Part shown: positions 8,802 through 17,944 of the stretch, piece by piece
Layout of the letters: every line of letters begins with the position of its first letter
Position numbering within the stretch: position 1 is the first letter of the stretch
Assembly (NCBI GenBank): GCA_035622275.1
Contig: DASPVQ010000005.1
Location: 1 to 64,000, forward strand
Length of the DNA: 64,000 nucleotides
Direction of reading: 5' to 3'
From: Thermoplasmata archaeon
GTDB lineage: Archaea; Thermoplasmatota; Thermoplasmata; Lutacidiplasmatales; UBA184
The notes under the pieces: model-generated
What the model saw: only the letters and a program-made list of their open reading frames with translations
Databases searched by the model: none
What the model was told of the DNA's origin: nothing
Program-made: the position numbers and the translations under genes

Positions 8802-10532
8802 GTGACGCTGCCGCCGGACCTCGCCACGCGGGCGCGGCGGCTGGCGCTGGAGAACGCGATCGCGCACAGCGACGCGCCGCGGGCCGGGCCGATCGTCGCG
8901 CGCCTCCTTTCCTCCGAACCCGCGCTGCGCTCGGAGGCGGCGGCGGTCACCACGCTGGTCGATGGGCTCGTCGCCGAGGTCGCCCGGCTGGCGCCCGAGG
9001 CGCGCGCGGGCGAGCTCGCGAGACTCGGAGGACCGATGGCTGCCCCTCCGCGGGAGGCCCGCCACGAGGGCGCGGACTTCCCGGAGCTGCCGGGGGCCGA
9101 GTCGGGCCGGGTCGTGCTGCGGATGGCCCCGTTCCCGAGCGGTGTCCTGCACATCGGCCACGGCCGGATGCTCTTCGCGCACCAGTACTACCGGGAGCGC
9201 TACGACGGCCGGTTGCTCCTCGTCTTCGACGACACCGTCGGCTCGGAGGAAAAGCGCGTCGAGACCGAGTTCTTCGACCTCATCCTCGGCGACTGCGAGC
9301 TCGCGGGGGTCCGCCCGGATTCGGTCGTCTACAAGTCGGACCGCATCGCGCGATTCTATCCGTGGGCCGAGCGGGTCATCGAGCGGGGCCGCGCCTACGT
9401 CTGCCGGTGCGCGCCCGAGCTGCTCCGCGAGCGGCGGGCGGCCGGCGTCGCCTGCCCGGAGCGCGGGCAGACGCCCGAGGAGGCCCGGGCGGAGTGGGAT
9501 CGGATGCTCGCGGGGGAGTTCGCCCCCGGCGAGGCGGTGCTGCGACTGAAGACCGACCTCGCCGACCCCGATCCCGCGTTCCGGGACCGCGTGCTGTTCC
9601 GGCTCAGCGATCTCGACCACCCGCGCGTCGGTCACCGATTCAAGGTCTGGCCCCTGCTCGAGTTCTCGTGGGCCGTGGACGACATTGAGCTCGGGGTGAC
9701 CCATGTACTCCGGGGCAAGGACCTGGTGATGGAGGACCGGATGCAGCGGTACATCTGGGACCTGCTCGGGATCACCGGTCCGCCGTTCGTCCACTGGGGG
9801 ATCCTGCGGGTGCGCGAGGCGAAGGTCGCGAAATCGAAGGCCTACCGCGAGGTGAAGTCCGGTCTCTACGACGGGTGGGCCGACCCCCGGACCTGGTCGT
9901 TGCGCTCCCTCGACCGTCGCGGGATCTCGATGGAGTCGCTGAAGGCGTTCATCCTCTCCTTCGGAATGAGCCTCGCCGACATCGAGGTGCCGGCCGAAAC
10001 GCTCTACGCGGAGAATCGCAAACGCATCGACCGTCTGGCGATCCGACGGGCGTTCGTCGCGGATCCGGTCCGGCTCGAGGTCGATGGCTTCCCCGAGGAC
10101 CTGCGGACCGCGCGCCTGGCCAACCATCCGGACCGCCCCGAGCTCGGAACCCGAGAGGTCCCCGCCGGACCGGCGTTCTTCCTGGCCGCGACGGACCTCG
10201 CCCCACGCTCGGGCGCCGAAGTGCGCCTCAAGGACCTCGCCAACATCCGACTGCCGGAGTCGATCCCGCCGGTCGGCGGCACGCTGCGCGCGCGGTTCAC
10301 GGGCCGGGAGAACCGCAAGCTTCCGCGACTCCAGTGGGTCGGAGCGGACGGCGCGGTGCCGGTCGATCTGCTCGACGTCGAGGGGGCGCACCGCGCCGGG
10401 CTCGGTGAGCATGCCCTCGCTGCCGCGCTCCCGGGCGAGATCCTGCAGTTCGAACGCGTTGGCTTCGTGCGCGTCGAGCGCGACCAGGTGCCGGGTGCGT
10501 CCCCGATCCGGGTCGTCTTCGGACACCCGTAG
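8802..10532 (+). CDS. gltX: Glutamyl-tRNA synthetase, archaeal type
   Basis: This 576-residue class I synthetase charges tRNA-Glu, and in archaea it is usually discriminating. The HIGH signature is at residues 117-120 within APFPSGVLHIGHGR. The KMSKS-like loop is VAKSKAYR near residue 345. The archaeal/eukaryotic-type beta-barrel anticodon-binding domain occupies the C-terminal part (about 400-576). The 105-residue extension before the Rossmann fold is typical of archaeal GluRS and distinguishes it from bacterial enzymes. The GTG start is supported by the TATA box 26 nt upstream. Confidence 0.95.
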   Translation: MTLPPDLATRARRLALENAIAHSDAPRAGPIVARLLSSEPALRSEAAAVTTLVDGLVAEVARLAPEARAGELARLGGPMAAPPREARHEGADFPELPGAESGRVVLRMAPFPSGVLHIGHGRMLFAHQYYRERYDGRLLLVFDDTVGSEEKRVETEFFDLILGDCELAGVRPDSVVYKSDRIARFYPWAERVIERGRAYVCRCAPELLRERRAAGVACPERGQTPEEARAEWDRMLAGEFAPGEAVLRLKTDLADPDPAFRDRVLFRLSDLDHPRVGHRFKVWPLLEFSWAVDDIELGVTHVLRGKDLVMEDRMQRYIWDLLGITGPPFVHWGILRVREAKVAKSKAYREVKSGLYDGWADPRTWSLRSLDRRGISMESLKAFILSFGMSLADIEVPAETLYAENRKRIDRLAIRRAFVADPVRLEVDGFPEDLRTARLANHPDRPELGTREVPAGPAFFLAATDLAPRSGAEVRLKDLANIRLPESIPPVGGTLRARFTGRENRKLPRLQWVGADGAVPVDLLDVEGAHRAGLGEHALAAALPGEILQFERVGFVRVERDQVPGASPIRVVFGHP

Positions 10533-10600
10533 GGGCGGCGGCCCCGATCCGGGCGAAGGTTTAGATGGACGAGCCACGGCTCCGGGGCTAGGAGGGGGCC

Positions 10601-10987
10601 GTGCGGTTCCTGCACACCTCGATCACCGTGCGCAACATGGCCGAGAGCCTCGCCTTCTACACCGAGGTGCTCGGCCTCGAGTTCGAGCGGCGACGCACGA
10701 TCCCCGAGAACCACGCCGAGATCGCCTTCGTTCGCGATCCGGCCTCCGGGGCGCGGATCGAGCTCACTCACTGGGACGGGAAGGACGCGTTCGAAGCGGG
10801 CGAGCAGCTCGACCACCTCGCCTTCGAGGTCGCGGAGATGGACGCGTTCCTGATGCGGGTCCGCACGAAGGGCGTCCGCGTCGCGAAGGAGCCGTACCGC
10901 CTCTCGGGCGGCTCGTCGCGGATCGCCTTCCTCCTCGATCCCAACGACGTCTGGATCGAGCTGATCGAGCGGCCGCACTCGGCCTGA
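10601..10987 (+). CDS. VOC family protein, lactoylglutathione-lyase-like
   Basis: This 128-residue single VOC unit is close to glyoxalase I. It has FLHTSITVRNMAESLAFYTEVLGLEF at the N-terminus and LLDPNDVWIELIER at the end. Candidate metal ligands are His5, Glu near residue 52 (IELTH), His in LDHLAFEV and Glu in IELIE, the H-E-H-E pattern of glyoxalase I and methylmalonyl-CoA epimerase. It may detoxify an alpha-oxoaldehyde, but the thiol cofactor is unknown. GTG start. A TTTAGATG box lies about 38 nt upstream. The MFS gene starts 8 bp after its stop, suggesting an operon. Confidence 0.85.
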   Translation: MRFLHTSITVRNMAESLAFYTEVLGLEFERRRTIPENHAEIAFVRDPASGARIELTHWDGKDAFEAGEQLDHLAFEVAEMDAFLMRVRTKGVRVAKEPYRLSGGSSRIAFLLDPNDVWIELIERPHSA

Positions 10988-10995
10988 TCGCAGCC

Positions 10996-12249
10996 GTGGT
11001 CGCCCCTGCTGCGCCGATCGACGAGACCGTCCACCGCCGGTCGCTCGGCGCCGTCTTCGGTGCGACGTTCTTCGTTCGCTTCGCCTTCGGCATCACCCTC
11101 GCGGTGTTCGCGACCTACATCGCCGGCCACGCGAGCGGCAACCTCAACGCGAACGATACCGCGACGGTCGGGCTCGTGACCGCGATGGCGTCGGTCGGGG
11201 AGTTCTCGACGGTCCTCGCCTCGGGGATCGTCGCCGACCGGATCGGTCGCTTCCCCGTGCTCTTCGGCGGGATGATCACCGCGGCGGTGCTGTTCGCGCT
11301 GGTCGCCACCACCCGTTCGCCGCTCGCGCTCGGCGCGATCGATTTCGTCTTCGGGATCGCGAGCGGCGCGATCCTGGCCGCGAGCCTCGCCGTCATCGCC
11401 GACCGCTCGGGGAGCGGCGAGCGCGGCTTCGAGATGGGGCGGTTCGATGCGATGAACCTCGCCGGCTGGCTCGGCGGCTACGCCTTCGGGATCGCGATCC
11501 TCGGGACGCTCGCCGTCGGGGAGCTCGGCCTCGTTTTCCTCGCGGGGGCGGCGATCCTGCTCGTCGGCCTGCTCGTCGCGCTGGCGCTCGTCCGCCACCT
11601 GCCACCGGGGCCGGCATTCCCGCGATCGTCGCCGGCGGAAATCTTGGGCCAGGCCTTCCGCCGCAACGTGCTGCTCGTCACGCTGCCCTGGCTCGTGATC
11701 TACATGCTGATCGGCTACGTCCTGGTCTTCTTCGGCTCCGCGGCGAAGAGTACCGGCTATCCCCTGACCTGGATCGCGGCGGGGATCGCCGTCGCGAGCG
11801 TCTTCCTCGTGCTCTCCCAGCCTCAGTTCGGTCGCCTCGCCGACCGCTTCGGCCGCATGCGGCTGATGACCGTCGGCGTGACCGGATTCGTCGGCACGAT
11901 GACTTCGGCCGCCGCGCTGCTCGCCTACGGGCCGTCGATCCCACTGATCGGCGCCCTCGGGGTGAGCGCCGTCGCGGCGCTGGCCTACGGGCCCGCGGCC
12001 CTCGCGGCGCTCGCCGATCTCGCCCGGACGATGAGCCGGGCGACGACGATGGCGATCTACTCGCTTACGATCTCGCTCGGGATGGTCCTGGGCCTCGTCG
12101 GGGCGACGCAGCTCACGGCGCGCTGGGGGAACCCGGGGCTCTTCGTGTTCTTTGCCGGCATCGCCGTCGCGCTCGTCGGCCTCACGTTCGCGCGCTACCG
12201 GGACCTGCGTCGCGTCGGACGCGCGTCCGCTACGACTCCGGCTCGATGA
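10996..12249 (+). CDS. Major facilitator superfamily transporter
   Basis: About 417 residues with twelve predicted membrane helices in two six-helix bundles. The MFS loop motif between helices 2 and 3 appears as GIVADRIGRFPVLFGG, and the equivalent in the second half is GRLADRFGRMRLM. The pattern suggests a drug/metabolite:H+ antiporter, with the substrate unknown. The frame is open far upstream (antisense to nothing, but in the wrong frame for gltX). GTG at 10996, just after the VOC stop, is the best start. The last 20 bp overlap the convergent CDF transporter gene. Confidence 0.85.
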   Translation: MVAPAAPIDETVHRRSLGAVFGATFFVRFAFGITLAVFATYIAGHASGNLNANDTATVGLVTAMASVGEFSTVLASGIVADRIGRFPVLFGGMITAAVLFALVATTRSPLALGAIDFVFGIASGAILAASLAVIADRSGSGERGFEMGRFDAMNLAGWLGGYAFGIAILGTLAVGELGLVFLAGAAILLVGLLVALALVRHLPPGPAFPRSSPAEILGQAFRRNVLLVTLPWLVIYMLIGYVLVFFGSAAKSTGYPLTWIAAGIAVASVFLVLSQPQFGRLADRFGRMRLMTVGVTGFVGTMTSAAALLAYGPSIPLIGALGVSAVAALAYGPAALAALADLARTMSRATTMAIYSLTISLGMVLGLVGATQLTARWGNPGLFVFFAGIAVALVGLTFARYRDLRRVGRASATTPAR

Positions 12250-13114
12250 CGATGTGGCGCAGGATCGGGTAGGCCGAGCGCAGGGTGTGCGTCACCTGGT
12301 CGATCGCCGCCTCGATCTGGTCGGTCGTGAGCCCATCGTGGAAGTTGATCTTCAGCGCGAGCAGCGCGTCGTCGGGCCCGAGCAGCATCGACTGGAGGCT
12401 CCGCACCTTCGCGACGTTCGGGTTCTGCTCGATCAGCGCCAGCATCCGACGGCCGTACTCGGGCGCGAGCGCTCGCCCGATGAGGTACTCGCGGCTCTCG
12501 GCCGCGAGCACGAAACCGGTCCCGAGGAGGATCAGGCCCTCCGTGGCCGCCCCGATGCCGTCCGGGACCGCGCTCCCGGTCTGGTGGACGAGGAAGAGGC
12601 CTAGGAAGGCCGCCGCGCTGGCGCCGGCCGTGACGACGTCCTGGTAGAAGATCGACTTCAGCCCCTGGTTCGCCGACTCCAATAGCGCGGAGAGGGTGAC
12701 CCTGCCCAGGCGCAGCTCGCGTAAGGTGACCAGGATGCTCGCGATGCTGACGCCGAGCGTGGCGGCGACCACCGCGAGGGCGTAGAGCACGTGGACGATC
12801 GGCCGGGGCGAGACGATCTGGTCGATGCCCTCCGTCAGCGCCAGCACGCCCGCGACGGTGAACGTGATCACGATCGAGACGAACGCCCAGAAGAAGCGCT
12901 CCTTGCCGCGTCCGAACGGGTACTCGTGCGAGGCGGGTCGCCGCGACAGATACAGCCCCCACAGGAGCAGGCCGCTCCCGACGATGTCGGTGATCGTGAA
13001 GATCGCCTCGGCGAGGACCGAGCGGCTGCCGGTGAGTACGGCGACGGACAGATTGAACAGGAAGAGGGCCGCGTTGAGCAGGAGGGTGGCGATGATGATG
13101 ACCTGCGGTCGCAT
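12230..13114 (-). CDS. Cation diffusion facilitator (CDF) family transporter
   Basis: Starting at the Met of MRPQVIIIATLL, this is a protein of about 294 residues with six membrane helices and a C-terminal cytoplasmic domain of about 90 residues. The CDF signature region is NLSVAVLTGSRSVLAEAIFTITDIVGSG, followed by SHEYPFGRGKERFFWAF. The usual HxxxD metal site in helix 2 reads AIFTITD here, so specificity may differ from Zn transporters such as CzcD. A longer frame begins at a TTG (13213), but its first 33 residues are not membrane-like, and AACCCTTAACC upstream of the Met fits a TATA box. Confidence 0.8.
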   Translation of the reverse strand: MRPQVIIIATLLLNAALFLFNLSVAVLTGSRSVLAEAIFTITDIVGSGLLLWGLYLSRRPASHEYPFGRGKERFFWAFVSIVITFTVAGVLALTEGIDQIVSPRPIVHVLYALAVVAATLGVSIASILVTLRELRLGRVTLSALLESANQGLKSIFYQDVVTAGASAAAFLGLFLVHQTGSAVPDGIGAATEGLILLGTGFVLAAESREYLIGRALAPEYGRRMLALIEQNPNVAKVRSLQSMLLGPDDALLALKINFHDGLTTDQIEAAIDQVTHTLRSAYPILRHIVIEPES

Positions 13115-13215
13115 CGAACGCCCGGACCGGCCGGGGTGCCCACCTACCGACGGCCGAAGGTTAAGGGTTCCGGCCGCCGCGCGCCGCCGCGGACCCGCGC
13201 CGGTGCGCGCCAACC

Positions 13216-13222
13216 GTTAAAT
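13216..13222 (+). promoter_or_regulatory. TATA box for fructose-bisphosphate aldolase
   Basis: GTTAAAT lies about 36 nt before the GTG of the aldolase gene. A GC-rich purine stretch (GAGAGGGG) between box and start could serve as a ribosome-binding site for the short leader. Confidence 0.5.
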
Positions 13223-13254
13223 CGGCGCGCCCGGTCGAGCGAGAGGGGTACGCC

Positions 13255-14229
13255 GTGAGCGAGTCCGCCGCGCGTCCGCCGACGGCCGATGCGGCGCCCG
13301 GTGGCGCGGCCGCGCGCGGCCGGCGCTATCCGCGCCCGCCTCTGGGACAGCTTGGCCTCGGGCCGGGCAAGCGCACGCGCCTCAAGCGGCTCCTCTACGA
13401 CCACGGACCCGGAGGAGGGACGCTGCTCGTCCTCCCGATCGACCAGGGGCTCGAGCACGGGCCGGTCGACTTCTTCGCGAACCCGGAGGCGCTCGACCCG
13501 CGCTATCAGTACGAGCTCGCGCGGGAGGGCCGCTTCAGCGCGATCGCGTTGCACGTCGGCCTCGCCGAGAAGTACTTCCACGAGTACGCGGGCGACGTCC
13601 CGCTGATCCTCAAGCTCAACGGCAAGACGGCGATCCCCTCGGACGCGGAAGCGTTCAGCCCGCTCACGGGCACCGTCGAGGACGCGGTGCGCCTGGGCGC
13701 GGACGCCGTCGGCTACACGATCTACGTGGGCTCGCCGAGCCAGGACCGGGACCTCCGCCAGTTCACCGAGGTCCGACTCGCGGCCGAGCGCTTCGGGATG
13801 CCGGTGATCGTCTGGGCCTACCCGCGGGGGGAGGCGGTCGCAAAGAAGGGCGGGAAGGAGAGCCTCTACGCGATCGACTACGCGGCGCGCGTCGCGCTCG
13901 AGCTCGGGGCCGACATCGTGAAGGTGAACTATCCGGTGGTCTCGAGCAAGGACGCGGACAGCCCCCCGCCGTACAACTCCCTGCGGCTGTCGCCGACGGA
14001 GGCGTTCCGCAAGGTCGTCGAGAGCGCGGGCCGTGCCCTGGTCCTCGTCTCGGGCGGCGAGAAGGTCGGCGACGAGGACCTCGTCGAAAAGGTCCGCTCC
14101 TCGATGGACGCGGGCGCGACGGGGATCATCTTCGGGCGGAACCTCTGGCAGCGGCCGAAGGTCGAAGCGCTCCGCCTGACCCGCGAGCTCCATGCGATCT
14201 TTCGGGAGTACGCCCAGCCCGCCGCCTAG
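13255..14229 (+). CDS. Fructose-bisphosphate aldolase class I, archaeal DhnA/DeoC-LacD type
   Basis: This 324-residue TIM-barrel aldolase cleaves fructose 1,6-bisphosphate or, in gluconeogenesis, makes it. The family signature [14 protein letters not shown] follows an N-terminal linker. The Schiff-base lysine is Lys223 in DIVKVNYP, and the phosphate loop is [12 protein letters not shown] with GIIFGRN at the end of the barrel. These match archaeal class I FBPA (COG1830). The GTG start follows a TATA box. The first 35 residues are Ala/Pro/Arg-rich and poorly conserved. It overlaps the 5' end of tsr3 by 38 bp. Confidence 0.92.
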   Translation: MSESAARPPTADAAPGGAAARGRRYPRPPLGQLGLGPGKRTRLKRLLYDHGPGGGTLLVLPIDQGLEHGPVDFFANPEALDPRYQYELAREGRFSAIALHVGLAEKYFHEYAGDVPLILKLNGKTAIPSDAEAFSPLTGTVEDAVRLGADAVGYTIYVGSPSQDRDLRQFTEVRLAAERFGMPVIVWAYPRGEAVAKKGGKESLYAIDYAARVALELGADIVKVNYPVVSSKDADSPPPYNSLRLSPTEAFRKVVESAGRALVLVSGGEKVGDEDLVEKVRSSMDAGATGIIFGRNLWQRPKVEALRLTRELHAIFREYAQPAA

Positions 14230-14773
14230 CGGGGCGGTCCCGCTCTTCCTCGTCCTCGTTGGGGACGACCATCCGCGCGCGTGCACGGGCCGGCGGCTGG
14301 TCCGCCACGGCCTCGTCCGCGAGTTCCGGGCCCGCGAGCGCGGGGGGCCGGCCCCCGTGCTGCTCGACCCGTACGCGCCCCGTCCCCTCAGCCCGGCGGA
14401 CGCCCCGCGGGCCGAGCGGGCCGGGATCGTGGCGGTCGATTGCTCCTGGAACCGGCTCGCCGACCGGGGCCGGCTCCTGCCGCCGGCGGCGCCGGGGTCG
14501 TCTCCGCTCGCGCGCCGTCGCTTGCCGCTCCTCATCGCCACCAACCCGCAGCACTACGGTCGGCTGGCGGAGCTCAACACGGTCGAGGCACTCGCCGCGG
14601 CCCTCGCCCTGACGGGCCGTCCCCGGGAGGCCGAACGCCTCCTCGCCGGCTTCCGCGGCAGCGAGCAGTTCCTCGTCGTCAATGCCGAGCGGCTGAGCGC
14701 CTACCGGGCCGCGACGAGCGCGGAGGAGGTGCGCGCCGCCGAACGGCGGCTCTTCGGGGGCGCGCCCGCCTAG
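14192..14773 (+). CDS. tsr3: 16S rRNA aminocarboxypropyltransferase Tsr3 (DUF367)
   Basis: This enzyme of 193 residues transfers the aminocarboxypropyl group from SAM to a modified uridine in the small-subunit rRNA P-site region. Family landmarks are [12 protein letters not shown] near residue 30, [36 protein letters not shown], and [12 protein letters not shown] at the end. The core begins at [13 protein letters not shown]. The only in-frame start upstream is ATG 14192, which overlaps the aldolase gene by 38 bp. The two genes are therefore probably transcribed together. Its stop overlaps that of the convergent phosphatase gene by 4 bp. Confidence 0.9.
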   Translation: MRSFGSTPSPPPSGAVPLFLVLVGDDHPRACTGRRLVRHGLVREFRARERGGPAPVLLDPYAPRPLSPADAPRAERAGIVAVDCSWNRLADRGRLLPPAAPGSSPLARRRLPLLIATNPQHYGRLAELNTVEALAAALALTGRPREAERLLAGFRGSEQFLVVNAERLSAYRAATSAEEVRAAERRLFGGAPA

Positions 14774-15669
14774 TCCACCGGGGGGTAGCGCTGGCCCTCG
14801 GTGGGCAGGTGCTCGACGCGCAGCTCCGCGACCGAGGAGAGCGGGCGATCGAGCGGGACGTGCGCGACGATGACGCCTCCGAATCGCTCGAAGACGCGCG
14901 TGGTGTGGAGCGTGAGGCACCGCTCCCCGTAGAGCGGCCGGCCGGTGAGGTCCGGGTCGTGGCCGCGCAGGAAGAGGCTCAGGTGCGCCTGAGCCAGGAA
15001 CGAGGCCAGTTCGCGTGCCCCCCAGGCGTCGGAGACGCCGCGCCGGCTGCGCGAGGCGTCGCACTCGGCCCAAACGAGCTCGGCGAGACGCTCGTCGTCG
15101 AGGTGCTCGAACGACTCGCGCCAGTTGGGGGCCAGCGCCCCGCGGGGGAAGCCAGCATGCGCGAAGTAGACGCCGTTCGAGCTCGTCGCGGCGAGGGGCC
15201 CCCGCTCGAGCAGGGCGAGCAGTCGAACGTAACGACGGACCTGCGGGCCCCAGAGCTGGTCGACCTCCTCGGGCAGCGTCTGCGGGATGACCGGGATCCG
15301 GCGCGTCGTCTCGTGGTTGCCCTGCAGGAGGAACACCCGATCCGGGTATCGCGCCACGAGCCCGAGCAGCCGCAGGGCGTTCGCGACCGAGCCTTCGCCG
15401 CAGTCGGCCGGATGGCGGTCGACGTAGTCCCCGAGCCCCACGAGGCACCGCGGCCCTCCGCCGTCTGACAGGAAGCGCCGTTCGATCTCGAGGGTGGACC
15501 GCCAGTCCCCGTGCGTGTCCCCGAAGACGATCGCCTCGGTGAACCCGAGCGACGGGATCGCCGCGAGCGCGGGGCGCACCGGGACCTTGCGCTCGAGGCG
15601 GTCGAGGAGGCGGTCGGCGTCCTCCGGCGACGACCGCAGCACGTCCGGTGGGTTGGGCAGATCGTCCAT
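14770..15669 (-). CDS. PPP-family serine/threonine phosphatase (metallophosphoesterase)
   Basis: A 299-residue calcineurin-fold enzyme with the three PPP signatures in order: GDTHGD at 50-55, GDYVDR at 80-85 and GNHE at 117-120, plus downstream His in YFAHAGFP and LRGHDPD. These residues build the dinuclear metal site of PP1/PP2A-type protein phosphatases, which remove phosphate from Ser/Thr. No partner kinase is in the window. ATG start. A 200-bp gap separates it from tRNA-Gln. Confidence 0.88.
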   Translation of the reverse strand: MDDLPNPPDVLRSSPEDADRLLDRLERKVPVRPALAAIPSLGFTEAIVFGDTHGDWRSTLEIERRFLSDGGGPRCLVGLGDYVDRHPADCGEGSVANALRLLGLVARYPDRVFLLQGNHETTRRIPVIPQTLPEEVDQLWGPQVRRYVRLLALLERGPLAATSSNGVYFAHAGFPRGALAPNWRESFEHLDDERLAELVWAECDASRSRRGVSDAWGARELASFLAQAHLSLFLRGHDPDLTGRPLYGERCLTLHTTRVFERFGGVIVAHVPLDRPLSSVAELRVEHLPTEGQRYPPVD

Positions 15670-15875
15670 GCGAGGCTCGCGATCAGACGGGCCGTCGGGA
15701 TGCGGGGGGCCGGAGTTTCCGGCGAGCGGCCGACGCGGCCGCTCGGCCCTTTGAACCGGCGCATGCCCTGGGCAACAGGGTCCTAGGCCCTGCCTCGCTG
15801 GCCCGGTCCGCGCGCGCGGACCGTTTGGCCGAGCTGGAGCACCCCCGCACCGGAAGTGGAACGCGGCCCGCGAAG

Positions 15876-15982
15876 TAGCCCCGGCAGGAGTTCCGGCCGG
15901 CGGGGTCGCGGACCCCCGCGGCGTTCGAACCTGCGTCGCGAGATCCAGAGTCTCGCATGATTGGCCACTACACCACGGGGCT
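15876..15982 (-). tRNA. tRNA-Gln (anticodon CTG) with an intron in the T loop
   Basis: On the minus strand the gene starts AGCCCCG and has a normal D arm, an anticodon stem CGAGA/TCTCG with loop CTCTGGA (anticodon CTG), and a 5' T-stem GCAGG followed by TTCGAA. The matching 3' T-stem CCTGC, acceptor CGGGGCT and discriminator A appear only after a 34-nt insert (about 15890-15923). Removing the insert leaves exactly 73 nt with a complete cloverleaf. The insert holds a GGGGTC-CGC-GACCCC hairpin and ends in GAAC, which can pair with exon GTTC, as in a bulge-helix-bulge splice site. Exact cut sites are uncertain by 1-2 nt. Confidence 0.85.
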
Positions 15983-16007
15983 ACGCGTCCACGAGCCGGG
16001 GTCGATT

Positions 16008-16015
16008 GATAAACG
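16008..16015 (-). promoter_or_regulatory. TATA box for tRNA-Gln
   Basis: CGTTTATC on the minus strand is centred about 29 nt before the first tRNA nucleotide, the expected archaeal spacing. It supports the tRNA being expressed despite its interrupted T arm. Confidence 0.6.
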
Positions 16016-16127
16016 TTGCCGCGCGCGGGCGCCCCCGGCGCGCGACCGGACGCCGGTCACCGCCGGCGCACCGTCCTCTCCAAATAGCCGTGGGCGGTCC
16101 GACCCCGGTCCGCGCAGCGGAGGGCGC

Positions 16128-17912
16128 ATGGCCGAGTCAGGCACGATCGCCCCCACCGAGCCGCGCGTCCGGCCCGCGCCCGATCCGTTCCGCCCGTCCG
16201 CCTGGCGCTCCGCACTCCTCTACGCCGCGATCCCGCTCGTCGTCGGGCTGAGCATCGCCGCCACGGCGGCCTCCTCGCTGGGGAGCTTCGCCGCGTACCT
16301 GCCGACAGCCGGCCTCGACGTCAGTTACTCGTTCCTTCGGATGAGCGCGGCCTACGCGCTGTCGCTCGGCTTCGCGCTCGCCTACGGTTACTACGCGGCC
16401 ACCCACCGCACGGGCGAGCGCGTCATGATCCCGATCCTCGACATCCTCCAATCGGTCCCCATCCTCGGATTCTTTCCCATCGCGATCGTCTTCTTCGCCT
16501 CGCTCACGCCGAACAGCTGGCCGGGCCCGAACCTCGCCTCCGTGTTCCTCATCTTCACGTCGATGGCCTGGAACATGGTCTTCGGCGTCTACGAGTCGCT
16601 GAAGACGCTGCCGGCCGAGCTCAAGGAGGCGGCGGCGACCTTCCGGCTGCGCGGATGGCTCCTCTTCCGCCGGGTGCTCTACCCGGCGACGATCAACCGC
16701 CTCGTCTACAACACCGTGCTGTCGTGGACCGCCGGCTGGTTCTTCCTGGTCGAGGCGGAGATCTTCACGACGAACTCGTCCTCGAGCTCGTCGATCCTGC
16801 CGGGCATCGGCAGCTACCTCTACTTCGCGTCGCTCAACCACGAGACCGCCGCGTTCCTCGCCGGGATCCTGGTGCTCGTCATCGTGATCGCCGCGCTCGA
16901 CTTCGCGGTCTGGCGACCGCTGAGCAAGTGGGCCGAGCGGTTCCGCTACGACACCTCCCCGAGCGGTGAGGTCGAGATCGGCTCGTCCAGCGTCGCCGGC
17001 GCCGCCCCGAACCCGTTCCGCCGGGCCGCGGCGTACGTGACGCGGGGCGTCCGCACCGGCGTCACGCGGATCAGCACCCCGCTCGTCCAGCTCGCGGCCA
17101 TCACGGTCCGCCCGGCCCGCCCGGACAGCCACCGGCGCGACTACGTGAACGTCGTCGCCGTCGGCGTGATCCTCGTCGTCGCCTGGCTGATGCTGATCGC
17201 GATCGTCGTCGGCGTCTACCACGTGTTCTCCCACCCAATCGTGCCGAGCGTGCTCCGCTCGATCGAGCTGCTGCCGCTCGCGATGGGCGCCTCGGCCCTG
17301 CGCGTCGTCGCGGCCTACGCGCTGTGCCTGGCGATCTCGCTGCCGCTCGCGCTGTACTTCGCCCGTCGCGGCCAGAGCTCGCGCGTCGGGATGCCGATCG
17401 TGGAGGTGATCGCTTCGTTCCCGGCGACGGCGCTGTTCCCGGTGATCATCTTCGAGCTGATCCCGTACATCTCGGCGGAGGGCGCGGCGGTCCTGATGCT
17501 GATGACCGGCATGATCTGGTACCTGTTCTTCAACGTCCTCTCCGGCATCCGCGGCCTGCCGCCCGACCTCGAGGAAGCCGCGCGGTCGTTCGGTATCCGG
17601 GGCCGGGCGTTCCTGACCCGGGTCCTGCTGCCGGGGATCTTCCCGGCCCTCATCACCGGTTCGATCACGGCGTTCGGGGGCGGATGGAACACGCTGATCG
17701 TCGCGGAGTACCTCACCGGCAGCGGCGCGCACACGCTCAGCCTGTTCGGGATCGGCCAGGCGATCGACCTCGGCTACACGCTCCCGAACAACGAGGGCTG
17801 GCCGCTGATGGTCGCCGCGATCCTCACGCTCGTCGCGACGGTGGTCGCCATCAACGAACTCATATGGAAGCCGCTCTACCGCCGGGCGGTCGACAAGTAC
17901 CGGTACGATTGA
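16128..17912 (+). CDS. ABC transporter permease with duplicated NitT/TauT-type domains
   Basis: This membrane protein of about 594 residues holds two tandem BPD_transp_1 permease domains (roughly 20-270 and 330-590). Each half has the EAA-like loop: ELKEAAATFRLRGWLLFRRVLYPA in the first and DLEEAARSFGIRGRAFLTRVLLPG in the second. The architecture matches the duplicated permease component of anion ABC transporters (COG4986). The pair of domains would supply a complete translocation pore from one gene. ATG 16128 follows an AT-rich CCAAATAG box. The open frame extends upstream, but that part lies across tRNA-Gln. The ATPase gene follows after 32 bp. Confidence 0.88.
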   Translation: MAESGTIAPTEPRVRPAPDPFRPSAWRSALLYAAIPLVVGLSIAATAASSLGSFAAYLPTAGLDVSYSFLRMSAAYALSLGFALAYGYYAATHRTGERVMIPILDILQSVPILGFFPIAIVFFASLTPNSWPGPNLASVFLIFTSMAWNMVFGVYESLKTLPAELKEAAATFRLRGWLLFRRVLYPATINRLVYNTVLSWTAGWFFLVEAEIFTTNSSSSSSILPGIGSYLYFASLNHETAAFLAGILVLVIVIAALDFAVWRPLSKWAERFRYDTSPSGEVEIGSSSVAGAAPNPFRRAAAYVTRGVRTGVTRISTPLVQLAAITVRPARPDSHRRDYVNVVAVGVILVVAWLMLIAIVVGVYHVFSHPIVPSVLRSIELLPLAMGASALRVVAAYALCLAISLPLALYFARRGQSSRVGMPIVEVIASFPATALFPVIIFELIPYISAEGAAVLMLMTGMIWYLFFNVLSGIRGLPPDLEEAARSFGIRGRAFLTRVLLPGIFPALITGSITAFGGGWNTLIVAEYLTGSGAHTLSLFGIGQAIDLGYTLPNNEGWPLMVAAILTLVATVVAINELIWKPLYRRAVDKYRYD

Positions 17913-17944
17913 CCGGTCCCGGACCGGGTCGGGCGGAGCCTGCG

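Noticed and set aside
8775-10577. A 600-codon open frame on the minus strand
   Set aside because: It is antisense to gltX over its whole length and has the low-complexity Arg/Glu/Asp composition of GC-rich shadow frames. gltX has all synthetase signatures.
13144-14544. A 466-codon minus-strand frame
   Set aside because: It covers the aldolase and the start of tsr3 in antisense. It has no recognisable motif, while both plus-strand genes are clear.
15912-15982. A tRNA-Gln pseudogene
   Set aside because: At first the acceptor and T stem did not pair, suggesting decay. Finding the complete missing 3' half after 34 nt, and a good promoter, favours an intron.
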